Origin: Kribbella antibiotica
GTDB lineage: Bacteria; Actinomycetota; Actinomycetes; Propionibacteriales; Kribbellaceae
Assembly (NCBI RefSeq): GCF_004349055.1
Contig: NZ_SMKX01000034.1
Span: 1-64,000 of the forward strand
DNA: 64,000 nt
Direction of reading: 5' to 3'
The notes under the pieces: model-generated
What the model saw: only the letters and a program-made list of their open reading frames with translations
Databases searched by the model: none
What the model was told of the DNA's origin: nothing
Made by a program: the position numbers and the translations under genes
Shown: positions 16,463 to 24,550 of the stretch, piece by piece
How positions within the stretch are numbered: position 1 is the stretch's first letter
Layout: every line of letters starts with the position of its first letter

Positions 16463-17200
16463 GTGAGTCTGCCGATTGTCACTGCCACCCGGTACGTGCT
16501 GCCGTTGCGTGAAGGAGGATCGCTGCCCGGAGTCGTTGAGGGCAACGACCTCGGGACGTACGTGATCAAGTTCCAGGGCGCCGGTCAGGGGCCGAAGGCG
16601 CTGGTAGCGGAGATCATCGTCGGCGAGCTGTTTCGGCGGCTCGGCCTGCGGGTGCCGGAGCTGAAGCTGATCGAGCTCGATCCGGCGATCGGCAAGTCGG
16701 AGCCGGATCAAGAGATCCAGCATCTGCTGGTCCGCAGCGCCGGGCTGAATCTGGCGGTCGACTACCTGCCGGGCTCCTTCGGGTACGACGGCTCGGCCGG
16801 CAACCCTGGTGACGACGCGATGGCGAAGATTCTCTGGCTGGACGCGTTCGTCGCGAACGTCGACCGCTCCTGGCGGAACACTAACCTGCTCGTCTGGCAC
16901 AAGAACCTCTGGCTGATCGACCACGGTGCAGCCCTGTACTTCCACCACTCCTGGATGTCGGCCGAGAAATTCGCCAGCCTCCCGTACGACGCCGATGACC
17001 ACGTGTTCTCGGTCGCGGCCCCCGCCGTACCGGCTGTTGCGGAGGAGCTGGTTGCGGCGATCACGTCTGAGCTACTCACCGAGGTGATCGCGTTGGTGCC
17101 CGACGAGTGGCTTGGCGACGGCGACCGAGAGCGCTATCTCGGGCATCTGCTCGCGCGGCTGGAGCAGCGCGCGACCTGGCAGCCGGGCGGTGCCGCATGA
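16463..17200 (+). CDS. HipA-like protein kinase (HipA family)
   Basis: 245 aa, much shorter than E. coli HipA (440). It retains the ATP-lysine strand (GTYVIKFQG), the catalytic loop DAFVANVDRSWRNTNLL (NxDR..NxN) and the metal-binding LIDHGAALY in place of DFG. The N-terminal lobe subdomain 1 and DNA/HipB-contact region are lacking. The GTG start follows TAGGCT by 7 bp, consistent with a leaderless mRNA. Its stop overlaps the ATG of the DUF3037 gene. No HipB-like antitoxin is present; the DUF3037 partner is the only neighbour. Ser/Thr kinase activity is inferred from the motifs. Confidence 0.8.
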   Translation: MSLPIVTATRYVLPLREGGSLPGVVEGNDLGTYVIKFQGAGQGPKALVAEIIVGELFRRLGLRVPELKLIELDPAIGKSEPDQEIQHLLVRSAGLNLAVDYLPGSFGYDGSAGNPGDDAMAKILWLDAFVANVDRSWRNTNLLVWHKNLWLIDHGAALYFHHSWMSAEKFASLPYDADDHVFSVAAPAVPAVAEELVAAITSELLTEVIALVPDEWLGDGDRERYLGHLLARLEQRATWQPGGAA

Positions 17201-17580
17201 GCGATCTCGTCCCGTTCGACTACGTGATTCTGCGGGCCGCGCCGCGCATTCATCGTGGTGAGTTCGTCAACGTCGGCGCAGTGCTTTATTGCCGTGGTCT
17301 CGACTTCCTCGGCGCTGCCTGGGATGTCGAGCCGAGCCGGCTCCGCGCGCTGGATCCGGCCGTCGACGTCGACGTGGTCTGCGCATCGCTGGAGCACATC
17401 CGGGCGATCTGCGCCGGTGACCCCGTAGGTGGGCCGGCGGCGACGACGCGGATCGGCGAGCGCTTCCGCTGGCTCGCGGCACCGCGCAGCACCGTCGTAC
17501 ATCCGAGTCCGATCCACAGCGGGCTCACCAACTCACCCGCCGCGGATCTGGACCGGCTGCTCGAGGCTTTCGTTCGTTAG
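17197..17580 (+). CDS. DUF3037 protein, partner of the HipA-like kinase
   Basis: 127 aa. The start FDYVILRAAPRIHRGEFVNVGAVLYC is the DUF3037 signature. The rest includes LEHIRAICAGDPVGGPAATT and RFRWLAAPRSTVVHPSPIHSG, also typical. DUF3037 has no proven biochemical role that I know of. The ATGA overlap with the kinase gene, and the recurrent pairing of these families in other genomes as I recall it, point to a functional pair such as kinase with regulator or substrate. Confidence 0.85.
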   Translation: MSDLVPFDYVILRAAPRIHRGEFVNVGAVLYCRGLDFLGAAWDVEPSRLRALDPAVDVDVVCASLEHIRAICAGDPVGGPAATTRIGERFRWLAAPRSTVVHPSPIHSGLTNSPAADLDRLLEAFVR

Positions 17581-17589
17581 CTCTCTTCG

Positions 17590-19215
17590 TTAGCTTTCGA
17601 GGGCCTTCGACACCACGTCGCGGGCCTCGACGAAGACCTCTGCGAGATGGTCGGCGCCCTTGAACGACTCGCCGTAGATCTTGTAGAGGTCCTCGGTGCC
17701 GGACGGCCGCGCCGCGAACCACGCGGACTCGGTCGTCACCTTGAGCCCGCCGATCGCTGCGCCATTACCCGGCGCGCTGGTCAGCCGGTCGACGATCGGC
17801 TCACCGGCCAGTTCGGTCGCGGTGACCGCATCGGCCGACAGCGCCGACAGCTTGGCCTTCTGCTCGCGAGTCGCCGGAGCGTCCACCCTGCTGTACGCCG
17901 AAGCTCCGAATCGCTCGACGAGTTTCGCGTGCGCCTGGGACGGCGTCTCGCCGGTGACCGCGGTGATCTCGCTGGCCAGCAGCGCGAGCAGGATCCCGTC
18001 CTTGTCCGTCGTCCACACGGTGCCGTCGAAGCGCAGGAAACTCGCGCCCGCCGACTCCTCGCCACCGAAGCCGACCGAGCCGTCGATCAGGCCCGGCACG
18101 AACCACTTGAAGCCGACCGGGACCTCCCACAGCCGTCGGCCGAGATCGCCGACGACGCGGTCGATCAGCGTCGACGACACGAGCGTCTTGCCGACGGCGA
18201 CCTCCGGACCCCACTTCCGGTTCGCGAACAGGTACGAGATCGCGGCGGCGAGATAGTGGTTCGGGTTCATCAGCCCGGCGTCCGGGGTGACGATGCCGTG
18301 CCGATCCGAATCCGCGTCGTTCCCGGTGGCGACGTCGTACCGGTCCTTCTGGGCGACCAGGGATGCCATCGCGTACAGCGAGGAGCAGTCCATCCGGATC
18401 TTGCCGTCGTGATCGAGGGTCATGAACGACCAGGCCGGGTCGACCCGCGGGTTCACCACGGTCAGGTCGAGGCGGTGCCGCTCCGCGATCGCGGCCCAGT
18501 AGTCGACACTCGCGCCACCGAGCGGGTCGGCGCCGATCCGGACGCCGGCGTTGCGGATGGCGTCCAGGTTGAGCACGGACGGCAGATCGTCGACGTAGTG
18601 ACCGAGGAAGTCGTAGGAACCCGCGTGCTGCCGCGCCTGGTCGAAGGGCTTGCGGCGGACCTCGCGGTTGCCGCCGGCGATCAGCTCGTTCGCCCGGTTG
18701 GCGATCCAGCCGGTCGCGTCGGAGTCGGCCGGGCCGCCGTGCGGCGGGTTGTACTTGATGCCGCCGTCACGCGGCGGGTTGTGCGACGGCGTGATGACGA
18801 TGCCGTCGGCACCGGCACCCTGGCCGCGGTTGAGGCGCAGGATCGCGTGCGAGACGCCCGGCGTCGGCGTCAGCCGGTCCTCGCTGTCGACCAGCGTCTG
18901 GACGTCGTTCCCGGCGAGCACCTCGAGGACCGTCCGCCAGGCGGGCTCAGACAGGCCGTGGCTGTCGCGGCCGACCAGCAGCGGGCCGTTGGTGCCCTCA
19001 CCAGCCCGGTACTCGCAGATCGCCTGAGTGATGGCCAGGATGTGTGCCTCGTTGAAAGCGCCGTCCAGACTCGAGCCGCGATGGCCCGACGTCCCGAAGA
19101 CGACCTTCTGAGCGGGATTCTCGACATCCGGCGTGATGGAGTCGTACGCCGAGAGCAGGGCGTCGACGTCGACGAGATCGCCGGGCTGGGCGGGCTGGCC
19201 TGCGCGTGGGTGCAT
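17590..19215 (-). CDS. pgm: Phosphoglucomutase (alpha-D-glucose phosphate-specific)
   Basis: 541 aa, the usual length of bacterial Pgm. It interconverts glucose-1-phosphate and glucose-6-phosphate. Catalytic phosphoserine loop ITPSHNPPRDGG, metal loop GNDADSDRHG, sugar-binding loop FGGEESAGASFLR and phosphate-binding loop RPSGTEDLYKIY are all present. The N-terminus MHPRAGQPAQPGDLVDVDAL aligns with the E. coli start, so ATG 19215 is preferred over 19230; no convincing RBS is seen for either. Confidence 0.93.
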   Translation of the reverse strand: MHPRAGQPAQPGDLVDVDALLSAYDSITPDVENPAQKVVFGTSGHRGSSLDGAFNEAHILAITQAICEYRAGEGTNGPLLVGRDSHGLSEPAWRTVLEVLAGNDVQTLVDSEDRLTPTPGVSHAILRLNRGQGAGADGIVITPSHNPPRDGGIKYNPPHGGPADSDATGWIANRANELIAGGNREVRRKPFDQARQHAGSYDFLGHYVDDLPSVLNLDAIRNAGVRIGADPLGGASVDYWAAIAERHRLDLTVVNPRVDPAWSFMTLDHDGKIRMDCSSLYAMASLVAQKDRYDVATGNDADSDRHGIVTPDAGLMNPNHYLAAAISYLFANRKWGPEVAVGKTLVSSTLIDRVVGDLGRRLWEVPVGFKWFVPGLIDGSVGFGGEESAGASFLRFDGTVWTTDKDGILLALLASEITAVTGETPSQAHAKLVERFGASAYSRVDAPATREQKAKLSALSADAVTATELAGEPIVDRLTSAPGNGAAIGGLKVTTESAWFAARPSGTEDLYKIYGESFKGADHLAEVFVEARDVVSKALES

Positions 19216-19267
19216 GACCACATGCAACAAGCCAACGGCTCAGATCACAACTCCCCGCCGCCGTGTC

Positions 19268-20719
19268 TCACTGCGCATACGGCGTCAGCAGCTGATCCAC
19301 GGGCGCGAAGTCGTCGGTCAGGACGGGTGCGGAGGCAACGAACTGCGTGAGATCGTCCTGGACCTGCATTCCGGCCGCCACCGTGATCGCGGGGAGCGGC
19401 CGATCCGACGCGACCAGCACGAAGTTGCCGCCGGACCCATCGCCGGCCGCAATCACGGCCACCTGGGCGAACTCGGCCTGCAGGGTCCTCAACTCGGCCC
19501 GGGCAAAGCTGGCCGGACCATGGTCGATCACATTGATCAGGTAGATCCCGTCCGGTCGCAGGACCCGCTTTACGTCGGCGATCAGCTCCCGGGTGGTCAG
19601 GTGCCACGGGACCGACACACCACCGAACGCATCCATGATCACCAGGTCGCGGCTGTCCGCCGGCTCGGCGCGGACGCCGAGCCGGCCGTCCTGGACGCGG
19701 ATGTCGAGTTCAGGACCGGTCCGGACGCCGAGCTCGGTCTTGTCCAGCTCCACGACAGCAGCGTCGATCTCGTACACCACGTGCCGGCTGCCCGGACGGG
19801 TCGCGGTCAGGTACCGCGGCATTGTCATCCCGCCACCGCCGACGTGCAGTACGTCGAGCGCCCGGTCGCCCCGCCACTTCGCGTCGATGGCTGCGACGAA
19901 GTTCTTGGCGTAGCCGAACTCCAGGTAGGTCGGGTCGTTCAGGTCGACGTACGAGTGCCGGAGCTGGTCCAGGTACAGCGTGCGGCCACCCTCGCGGTTC
20001 GGGTCGGCGACGACGCGTGCGCAGTGGTAGGCGGTCTCGACCTCACAGGGCCGGGGCGCCACCACGGTCAAGGTTGCGCCGATCAGCGCGAGCGCGACCG
20101 GTTTGAACGCCGTACGAGCACCTCGCAGTACGACGGTCAGGAAAGCGCCGACAGCCACCAGCAGACCGCCCAGGGTCAGCACGATCGTGCTGACCGGAGC
20201 ATGCGCGACGAAGAGGAACCCAGTCAGCACGGTGCCGACGATTCCACCAACCGTCGCGTACGCCGACAATCGGCCGACCACCGTCCCGGTCTGAGCCAGA
20301 GAGTCCAGCCGCAGCTTGGTCACCATCGGTGTCACCGCGGCCAGTAGCGCGGCCGGCGCGAACAGTGCCACTGCCAGTACGAGGAAGACCAGGTCCTGGC
20401 CACCGCCCCGGACCGCCTCCCCCGACCAGCGCACGATCGGAAGGATCAGCATCACCAGTGCGCCGCTCAGAAGCAGCAGCGGCCCCAGCGTCACCGTCGG
20501 TGCCACCCGATCGGCCATGATGCCGCCCAGCGCCGCACCGGTCGCGATCGCCGCTAGTGCCACGCCGATCACCGCAGTGTTGGTCTCCAGCGTCAGACCG
20601 ATGTACGGCGCGACCAGGCGTAGCGACACCAACTCCAGCACCATGACAGCGGCCGAACTGCCGAACGCCAAACTGATCGCGAGCCGCGGACCCACTCCAC
20701 CCTTCAGCACCCGCGCCAC
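19268..20719 (-). CDS. Membrane-anchored spermidine-synthase-like (fused MFS/spermidine synthase) protein
   Basis: 483 aa. The first ~215 residues hold about 7 hydrophobic segments, starting AISLAFGSSAAVMVLELVSL. The C-terminal ~260 residues are a class I SAM/dcSAM-binding fold like spermidine synthase: VLHVGGGGMTMPRYL (glycine loop), VYEIDAAVVELDKTEL (acidic residue at the end of beta-2), DLVIMDAFGGVSVP (active-site aspartate region). Actinobacteria often carry such fusions, annotated 'fused MFS/spermidine synthase', whose product is unproven. GTG start with AGGAG about 12 bases upstream. Confidence 0.85.
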   Translation of the reverse strand: MARVLKGGVGPRLAISLAFGSSAAVMVLELVSLRLVAPYIGLTLETNTAVIGVALAAIATGAALGGIMADRVAPTVTLGPLLLLSGALVMLILPIVRWSGEAVRGGGQDLVFLVLAVALFAPAALLAAVTPMVTKLRLDSLAQTGTVVGRLSAYATVGGIVGTVLTGFLFVAHAPVSTIVLTLGGLLVAVGAFLTVVLRGARTAFKPVALALIGATLTVVAPRPCEVETAYHCARVVADPNREGGRTLYLDQLRHSYVDLNDPTYLEFGYAKNFVAAIDAKWRGDRALDVLHVGGGGMTMPRYLTATRPGSRHVVYEIDAAVVELDKTELGVRTGPELDIRVQDGRLGVRAEPADSRDLVIMDAFGGVSVPWHLTTRELIADVKRVLRPDGIYLINVIDHGPASFARAELRTLQAEFAQVAVIAAGDGSGGNFVLVASDRPLPAITVAAGMQVQDDLTQFVASAPVLTDDFAPVDQLLTPYAQ

Positions 20720-20755
20720 CCTATCTGCAGATCTCCTGCAAACAGCTGGTTCGCC

Positions 20756-21112
20756 CTAGATATCCAGCTGTGCGGCCAGAGTCTTCGGTGCGATCTGCCG
20801 GAAGGCGTTCTCGACCAGGTCGGCCAGGTGCTCCCAGTCCACGTCGTCCACGTCGAGGTAGACCCCCAGCCAGCCGCGATGACCGACGTACGGCGGGCGG
20901 TAGAAGTGCTCGGGGTCCTCCGCAGCTAGTGCTTCCTGCACCCCAGGCGGCGCCGCACACCACAGCCCGACCCGGTCGTCATGGTGCTGGTTGGCGAACA
21001 TCACGAACACCTTCTTGTCCCGCACGAACCACGTCGGCTCACCATGGCTCAGCCGCTCGGTCGTCTCCGGCAGCGCGAGGCACAGCGCTCTCACCTGCTC
21101 CAGTGCGTCCAT
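20756..21112 (-). CDS. MmcQ/YjbR family protein
   Basis: 118 aa, the normal size for this small DUF419-like 'double wing' fold. Typical are the start LCLALPETTERLSHGEPTWF, KKVFVMFANQHHDDRVGLWC, and PPYVGHRGWLGVYLD near the end. Family members bind DNA in structural predictions, but function is undefined. The ATG at 21112 begins 4 bp after the response regulator stop (21117), so it is the third gene of the two-component operon; the longer in-frame start would overlap that gene. Confidence 0.8.
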   Translation of the reverse strand: MDALEQVRALCLALPETTERLSHGEPTWFVRDKKVFVMFANQHHDDRVGLWCAAPPGVQEALAAEDPEHFYRPPYVGHRGWLGVYLDVDDVDWEHLADLVENAFRQIAPKTLAAQLDI

Positions 21113-21116
21113 GAGC

Positions 21117-21770
21117 TCAGTGTCGCGGACCGGGGACGACCACACCTGACTCATACGCGTAGACGACTGCCTGGGCTCGGTCGCGGAGGTCCAGCTTGGT
21201 GAGCATGTTGCTCACGTGCGTCTTCACCGTCTGCTCGGCTAGCACCAGCTCGGCGGCGATCTGGCGGTTGGACAGGCCGCGGGCCACCAGCCGCAGTACG
21301 TCGGTCTCGCGCGGAGTGAGTCGTTCCGGAGTGGTCGTGGTGACAGGCTGGGCGCGGGTGAAGTCTTCGACCAGCCGCCGGGTCACCGACGGCGCCAGCA
21401 ACGCGTCACCCGCCGCGACAACCCGGACCGCGCTGGCCAGCTCATCAGGTGTCGAGTGCTTCAGCAGGAACCCACTCGCGCCGGCACGCAGAGCGGCGTA
21501 CACGTAGTCGTCGAGGTCGAAGGTGGTCAGCATGATGACGCGGGGTGCGTCCGGGCCGGAGAGGATCTCGCGGGCTGCGGCGAGACCGTCCATGACCGGC
21601 ATGCGCACGTCCATGAGGATCACGTCCGGTTGGAGCGCGGCAGCCGCGGTGACGGCCTGGGCGCCGTCGCCGGCTTGACCGACTACCTCGATATCGGGCT
21701 GGGCGTTCAGCAGCGCCTCGAAGCCCGCCCGCACCATCTCCTGGTCGTCAACGACCAGCACGCGAATCAT
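21117..21770 (-). CDS. NarL/LuxR-family response regulator
   Basis: 217 aa. Receiver domain: RVLVVDDQEMVRAGFEALL (acidic pocket), VILMDVRMPVMDG (phospho-aspartate), MLTTFDLDDYVYAALRAGA, GFLLK (conserved lysine). C-terminal LuxR helix-turn-helix: LTPRETDVLRLVARGLSN ... AEQTVKTHVSNMLTKLDL. ATG 21770 has GGAGGT 8 bases upstream; the adjacent GTG at 21773 does not. It overlaps the histidine kinase 3' end by 23 bp. Confidence 0.93.
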   Translation of the reverse strand: MIRVLVVDDQEMVRAGFEALLNAQPDIEVVGQAGDGAQAVTAAAALQPDVILMDVRMPVMDGLAAAREILSGPDAPRVIMLTTFDLDDYVYAALRAGASGFLLKHSTPDELASAVRVVAAGDALLAPSVTRRLVEDFTRAQPVTTTTPERLTPRETDVLRLVARGLSNRQIAAELVLAEQTVKTHVSNMLTKLDLRDRAQAVVYAYESGVVVPGPRH

Positions 21771-22998
21771 CACCGGTCACCTCCTCTCCCACCGGGATCT
21801 CGACATACACCTGATAGCCACCGTCCTCGGTCGGTCCGGTCATGATCGTGCCGTCGACCAGCTCCACCCGCTCCCGCATACCCCGGAGACCGTGACCACT
21901 TCCGGTTGCGGGCGCCGCAGCCGCACCTGGCCCGTTCACGACGTCCACCCGCAGGCAACCGTAGGCCCGTCGTACCAGGACCTTCACAGCAGATCGCGGC
22001 GCATGGCGGACCGCGTTACTCAGCGCCTCTTGGACAACGCGGTAGACAGTCAGCTGCACTGCCGGGTCTATCCCCTCCAGCGCCTCGACATCCAGCTCGA
22101 CCACTGCCCCGGCCTGACGCGCGCTGCTGATCAGCTCAGGCAGCTGGTCGAAACCGGGCTGGGGCTCAAGCTCTTGTGGTGCATCTTCCCGGAGCAGACG
22201 CAGTACCCGGCGCATCTCGGTCAGCGACGCTCTAGCAGCCTCACCGATCTCAGCGAACTCCTGCTGGACCTCATCCGACACTGCGGGCAGCCGGTGCGGC
22301 GCACTGTCAGCCCGTACGACGACCACGGACAGGTGGTGAGCGACGACGTCATGCAGTTCGCGGGCAATCCGGGCGCGCTCTTGGAGGCGGGCCCGCTCAC
22401 TGCGTTCGGTCTCGCTGATGACCTCCTGCTCAGCCAGCCTGCTGCGCGCCTCGGACCGCGACCACAGCAGACCGCCCAGGACAGCCCCGGCGGCCGACAC
22501 CACGGCCATGACGATCCCGGAGGCGAAGTTGGCAGTCCCCAGCGCCCAAACGGGCACGTACACGACCACGCTCAGCACCTGAGCGGCTATCCACCATCGG
22601 ACGAGCTCACGTCTCGCCATACCGCGAGCGCCTGCGATGGCGAGGAGGGCGGCGTACCCGAAGACAGCCGTGGCTGCCCACGGCCAGGGTTCGCTCGTGC
22701 TGACCGCATCGCTTAACGCTGCCGTGACCGCGGTGACCACTAGAGCGAGCTGAAATCCGGCCCGGGGCTTCGACCAGGCCAGCGCCAGGCTGACCCCCCG
22801 GGCAAACCCGAGCCCCAGCACCCACGGCCCGGGATCCAGGTTGAAGCCGAGCATCGACGTCAACCCGCCGCTGCCCACTGTGTAGTGCTGAAAGAGATCG
22901 AGTGACGACAGCCCGAACAGGAGCACGACGCCGCCGAGAGCGACCCAGCGCCACTGGCCGCCCGGCCAGGCGCCGCGGGTCTGCTGCTCAGCGCTCAC
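21748..22998 (-). CDS. NarL-type sensor histidine kinase (HisKA_3)
   Basis: 416 aa. About five N-terminal membrane segments (WVALGGVVLLFGLSSLDLF to GIVMAVVSAAGAVLGGLLW) without a recognisable extracellular sensor domain, then the dimerisation/phosphoacceptor helix ARIARELHDVVAHHLSVVVV (phospho-His in LHD) and an HATPase domain with N-box VVQEALSNAVRHAP and G-box GSGHGLRGMRERVEL. It phosphorylates the regulator downstream. GTG start; 12 bp after the preceding membrane gene, so the system is a four-gene unit from 23559 to 20756. Confidence 0.92.
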   Translation of the reverse strand: MSAEQQTRGAWPGGQWRWVALGGVVLLFGLSSLDLFQHYTVGSGGLTSMLGFNLDPGPWVLGLGFARGVSLALAWSKPRAGFQLALVVTAVTAALSDAVSTSEPWPWAATAVFGYAALLAIAGARGMARRELVRWWIAAQVLSVVVYVPVWALGTANFASGIVMAVVSAAGAVLGGLLWSRSEARSRLAEQEVISETERSERARLQERARIARELHDVVAHHLSVVVVRADSAPHRLPAVSDEVQQEFAEIGEAARASLTEMRRVLRLLREDAPQELEPQPGFDQLPELISSARQAGAVVELDVEALEGIDPAVQLTVYRVVQEALSNAVRHAPRSAVKVLVRRAYGCLRVDVVNGPGAAAAPATGSGHGLRGMRERVELVDGTIMTGPTEDGGYQVYVEIPVGEEVTGDDSRAGR

Positions 22999-23010
22999 AA
23001 ACGGACTCTT

Positions 23011-23559
23011 TCACAGCTGCTGGATCCACGACCAGAAGAACAACAGACCGCTGGCGCAGACCGCGATAGTTGCCGGAAGCACCCACTTCGCCGTACTGAC
23101 GCCGTACAGGCGACAGATGAGGGCGGAGTGCAGGAGGCTGATGCCACGCAGGACGAATGGGATCAATACGACGATGGGGATCGCGACAGCCGCGTGCACC
23201 GCCCAGGCGCCGGCTCGACTCGGGCCGCCCCAGGTGCCAGGGCCGTACGGACCGGGCTCGACGAAGCCGTAGAACGGTCCGCGAACGACGGCCACCAGCA
23301 GAAGTATCAAGAGGAACCAGCTCATCAGGCCGAGCACCGAGCTCGCCAGGCCGGCCCCGAACACGGCCGGGCCCCGCGCCTTCCGGCCGGGCGGTTGGCC
23401 CCACCGCTTGGCCGCATCCCCGGTCTCGCCGGCAATGGCGTCGGCCATCGTCAGAATGCCGCGCGGGACGAGCAGGACGCCGTACCGGAGCCAGCCTTGG
23501 CCGAAGCTTTTGGTTCGAGCCGGCAGCGGCCGGATGCGGTTCACCAGCGTCTGGGTCAT
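23011..23559 (-). CDS. Membrane protein of unknown function in the two-component operon
   Basis: 182 aa with about three or four hydrophobic segments (GLASSVLGLMSWFLLILLLV, AWAVHAAVAIPIVVLIPFVL, WVLPATIAVCASGLLFFW). The first 65 residues are amphipathic and basic, RYGVLLVPRGILTMADAIAG. No named domain. It is 12 bp upstream of the kinase, so it may be an accessory sensor or a target. Divergent from the lipoprotein gene at 23745. Confidence 0.75.
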   Translation of the reverse strand: MTQTLVNRIRPLPARTKSFGQGWLRYGVLLVPRGILTMADAIAGETGDAAKRWGQPPGRKARGPAVFGAGLASSVLGLMSWFLLILLLVAVVRGPFYGFVEPGPYGPGTWGGPSRAGAWAVHAAVAIPIVVLIPFVLRGISLLHSALICRLYGVSTAKWVLPATIAVCASGLLFFWSWIQQL

Positions 23560-23641
23560 GGCATCGAGCCTAGAAATCGGCGGCCTGAAACACGTCCGAC
23601 CAGAGGGCCAACTCCGAACCAGTACCCCGGTAGGGGTTGGG

Positions 23642-23657
23642 TGTGATCTAGGTCACA
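23642..23657. promoter_or_regulatory. Crp-type palindrome TGTGA-N6-TCACA
   Basis: TGTGATCTAGGTCACA matches the full cAMP receptor protein half-site pair used in E. coli and mycobacteria. It lies in the divergent promoter region, 82 bp from the two-component operon start and 87 bp from the lipoprotein ATG. It could regulate either side. Confidence 0.6.
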
Positions 23658-23744
23658 GTGACTACGATCCGTGCCGTCGCGTTACACGATCAGTGCCGAA
23701 CGACGTTCTGCGTCGGCGGCGCGCGGCCAGAGTGGAGGTTCGGC

Positions 23745-24296
23745 ATGCGCAATCGGAGTCTGGCAGTTTCCGTCGTTCTTGTCCCGGTGATGATCGTCGC
23801 CGGGTGCGGTAAAGAGGCGTCGTCCGACGTCGCCGCTTCGTCCCCGGGCGCCCAGAAGGCGTCCAAACAAAGTCTCACCGAGCAGGTCAGCGGGCCCGCG
23901 GTCGGCTCCGCCGATCCCGTCGTCAACGCGTACTACGACTACCGCGTCGCCCTCGACACGATGATGCGCAGCGGCGGCGCCAAGACCGAGCAACTGCAGC
24001 CGCTGATGACGACCAAGCTCTTCCAGTCGATCAGCGTCCAGGCGAAGTACTACCGCACCAAGAAGCTGCGCAACACCGGCATCACCACCGTCGTGTGGGC
24101 CAAGCGCACGCTCGCCTCCAACGGCGTCATCGTGACCGCCTGCTACGACACCACCGCCGCCCGGACGGTGGATGCGTCCGGAAAGTCGGTCCTGCCGGCC
24201 ACCACCCCCACCCGCTGGCTCGATCACATGCGGGTCCAGCAGCAGAACTCCCAGTGGATCGTCGACGGCGGAAGTACCGCCGCGACCTCCTGCTAG
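23745..24296 (+). CDS. Lipoprotein of unknown function
   Basis: 183 aa. Signal peptide RNRSLAVSVVLVPVMIVAGC with lipobox VAGC; the mature part begins GKEASSDVAASSPG. Residues about 60-180 look like an NTF2-like fold: DPVVNAYYDYRVALDTMM, IVTACYDTTAARTVD, RWLDHMRVQQQNSQWIVDGG. The Cys near the end (TSC) could pair with that in TACYDT. The ATG with GGAGG 7 bases upstream was chosen. Confidence 0.75.
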   Translation: MRNRSLAVSVVLVPVMIVAGCGKEASSDVAASSPGAQKASKQSLTEQVSGPAVGSADPVVNAYYDYRVALDTMMRSGGAKTEQLQPLMTTKLFQSISVQAKYYRTKKLRNTGITTVVWAKRTLASNGVIVTACYDTTAARTVDASGKSVLPATTPTRWLDHMRVQQQNSQWIVDGGSTAATSC

Positions 24297-24340
24297 ACCT
24301 TCGGTTCGCCGCCATTCGGCACACCTTGCGATCCGAAGCC

Positions 24341-24372
24341 AGCGGCGCGGAGACGCCCCTCTCCGCGCCGCT
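24341..24372 (+). terminator. Strong hairpin terminator
   Basis: AGCGGCGCGGAG and CTCCGCGCCGCT make a perfect 12-bp stem with an 8-nt loop, 45 bp after the lipoprotein stop. It has no T-tract beyond TTCACT. Confidence 0.75.
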
Positions 24373-24378
24373 TCACTA

Positions 24379-24542
24379 GGTCGTCTCTGGTGATTCCGCG
24401 CCGTAGCGAGCAAGTGCTCGGTGCGGTGCATCGGTGCGCTGGAGGGGAGGCCTCGATGCTTTTCCATCGTGGCCTTTCCTCCAGTGCGGCGAGGTGCCGT
24501 GCCGAGTGCTGCGCAGTAGGCGGGGAATCGCCAGAGACGACC
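24379..24542 (+). ncRNA. Candidate 164-nt long-hairpin RNA
   Basis: The left end GGTCGTCTCTGGTGATTCC pairs with GGAATCGCCAGAGACGACC at the right end, and pairing continues inward through CTGGAGG/CCTCCAG and GGCC/GGCC to the loop between CGATG and CATCG. About nine to eleven of the imperfections are G-U pairs if the plus strand is the RNA, against about one C-A and a few transversions plus one small internal loop. That asymmetry suggests selection on a plus-strand RNA. It begins 6 bp after the terminator of the lipoprotein gene and ends 8 bp before the stop of the convergent nuclease-like gene. No promoter was clearly identified. Confidence 0.5.
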
Positions 24543-24550
24543 CTCCCCAG

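Noticed and set aside
17647-19350. 567-residue open frame antisense to pgm
   Set aside because: Shadow of a highly conserved phosphoglucomutase; composition is that of an antisense frame in high-GC DNA.
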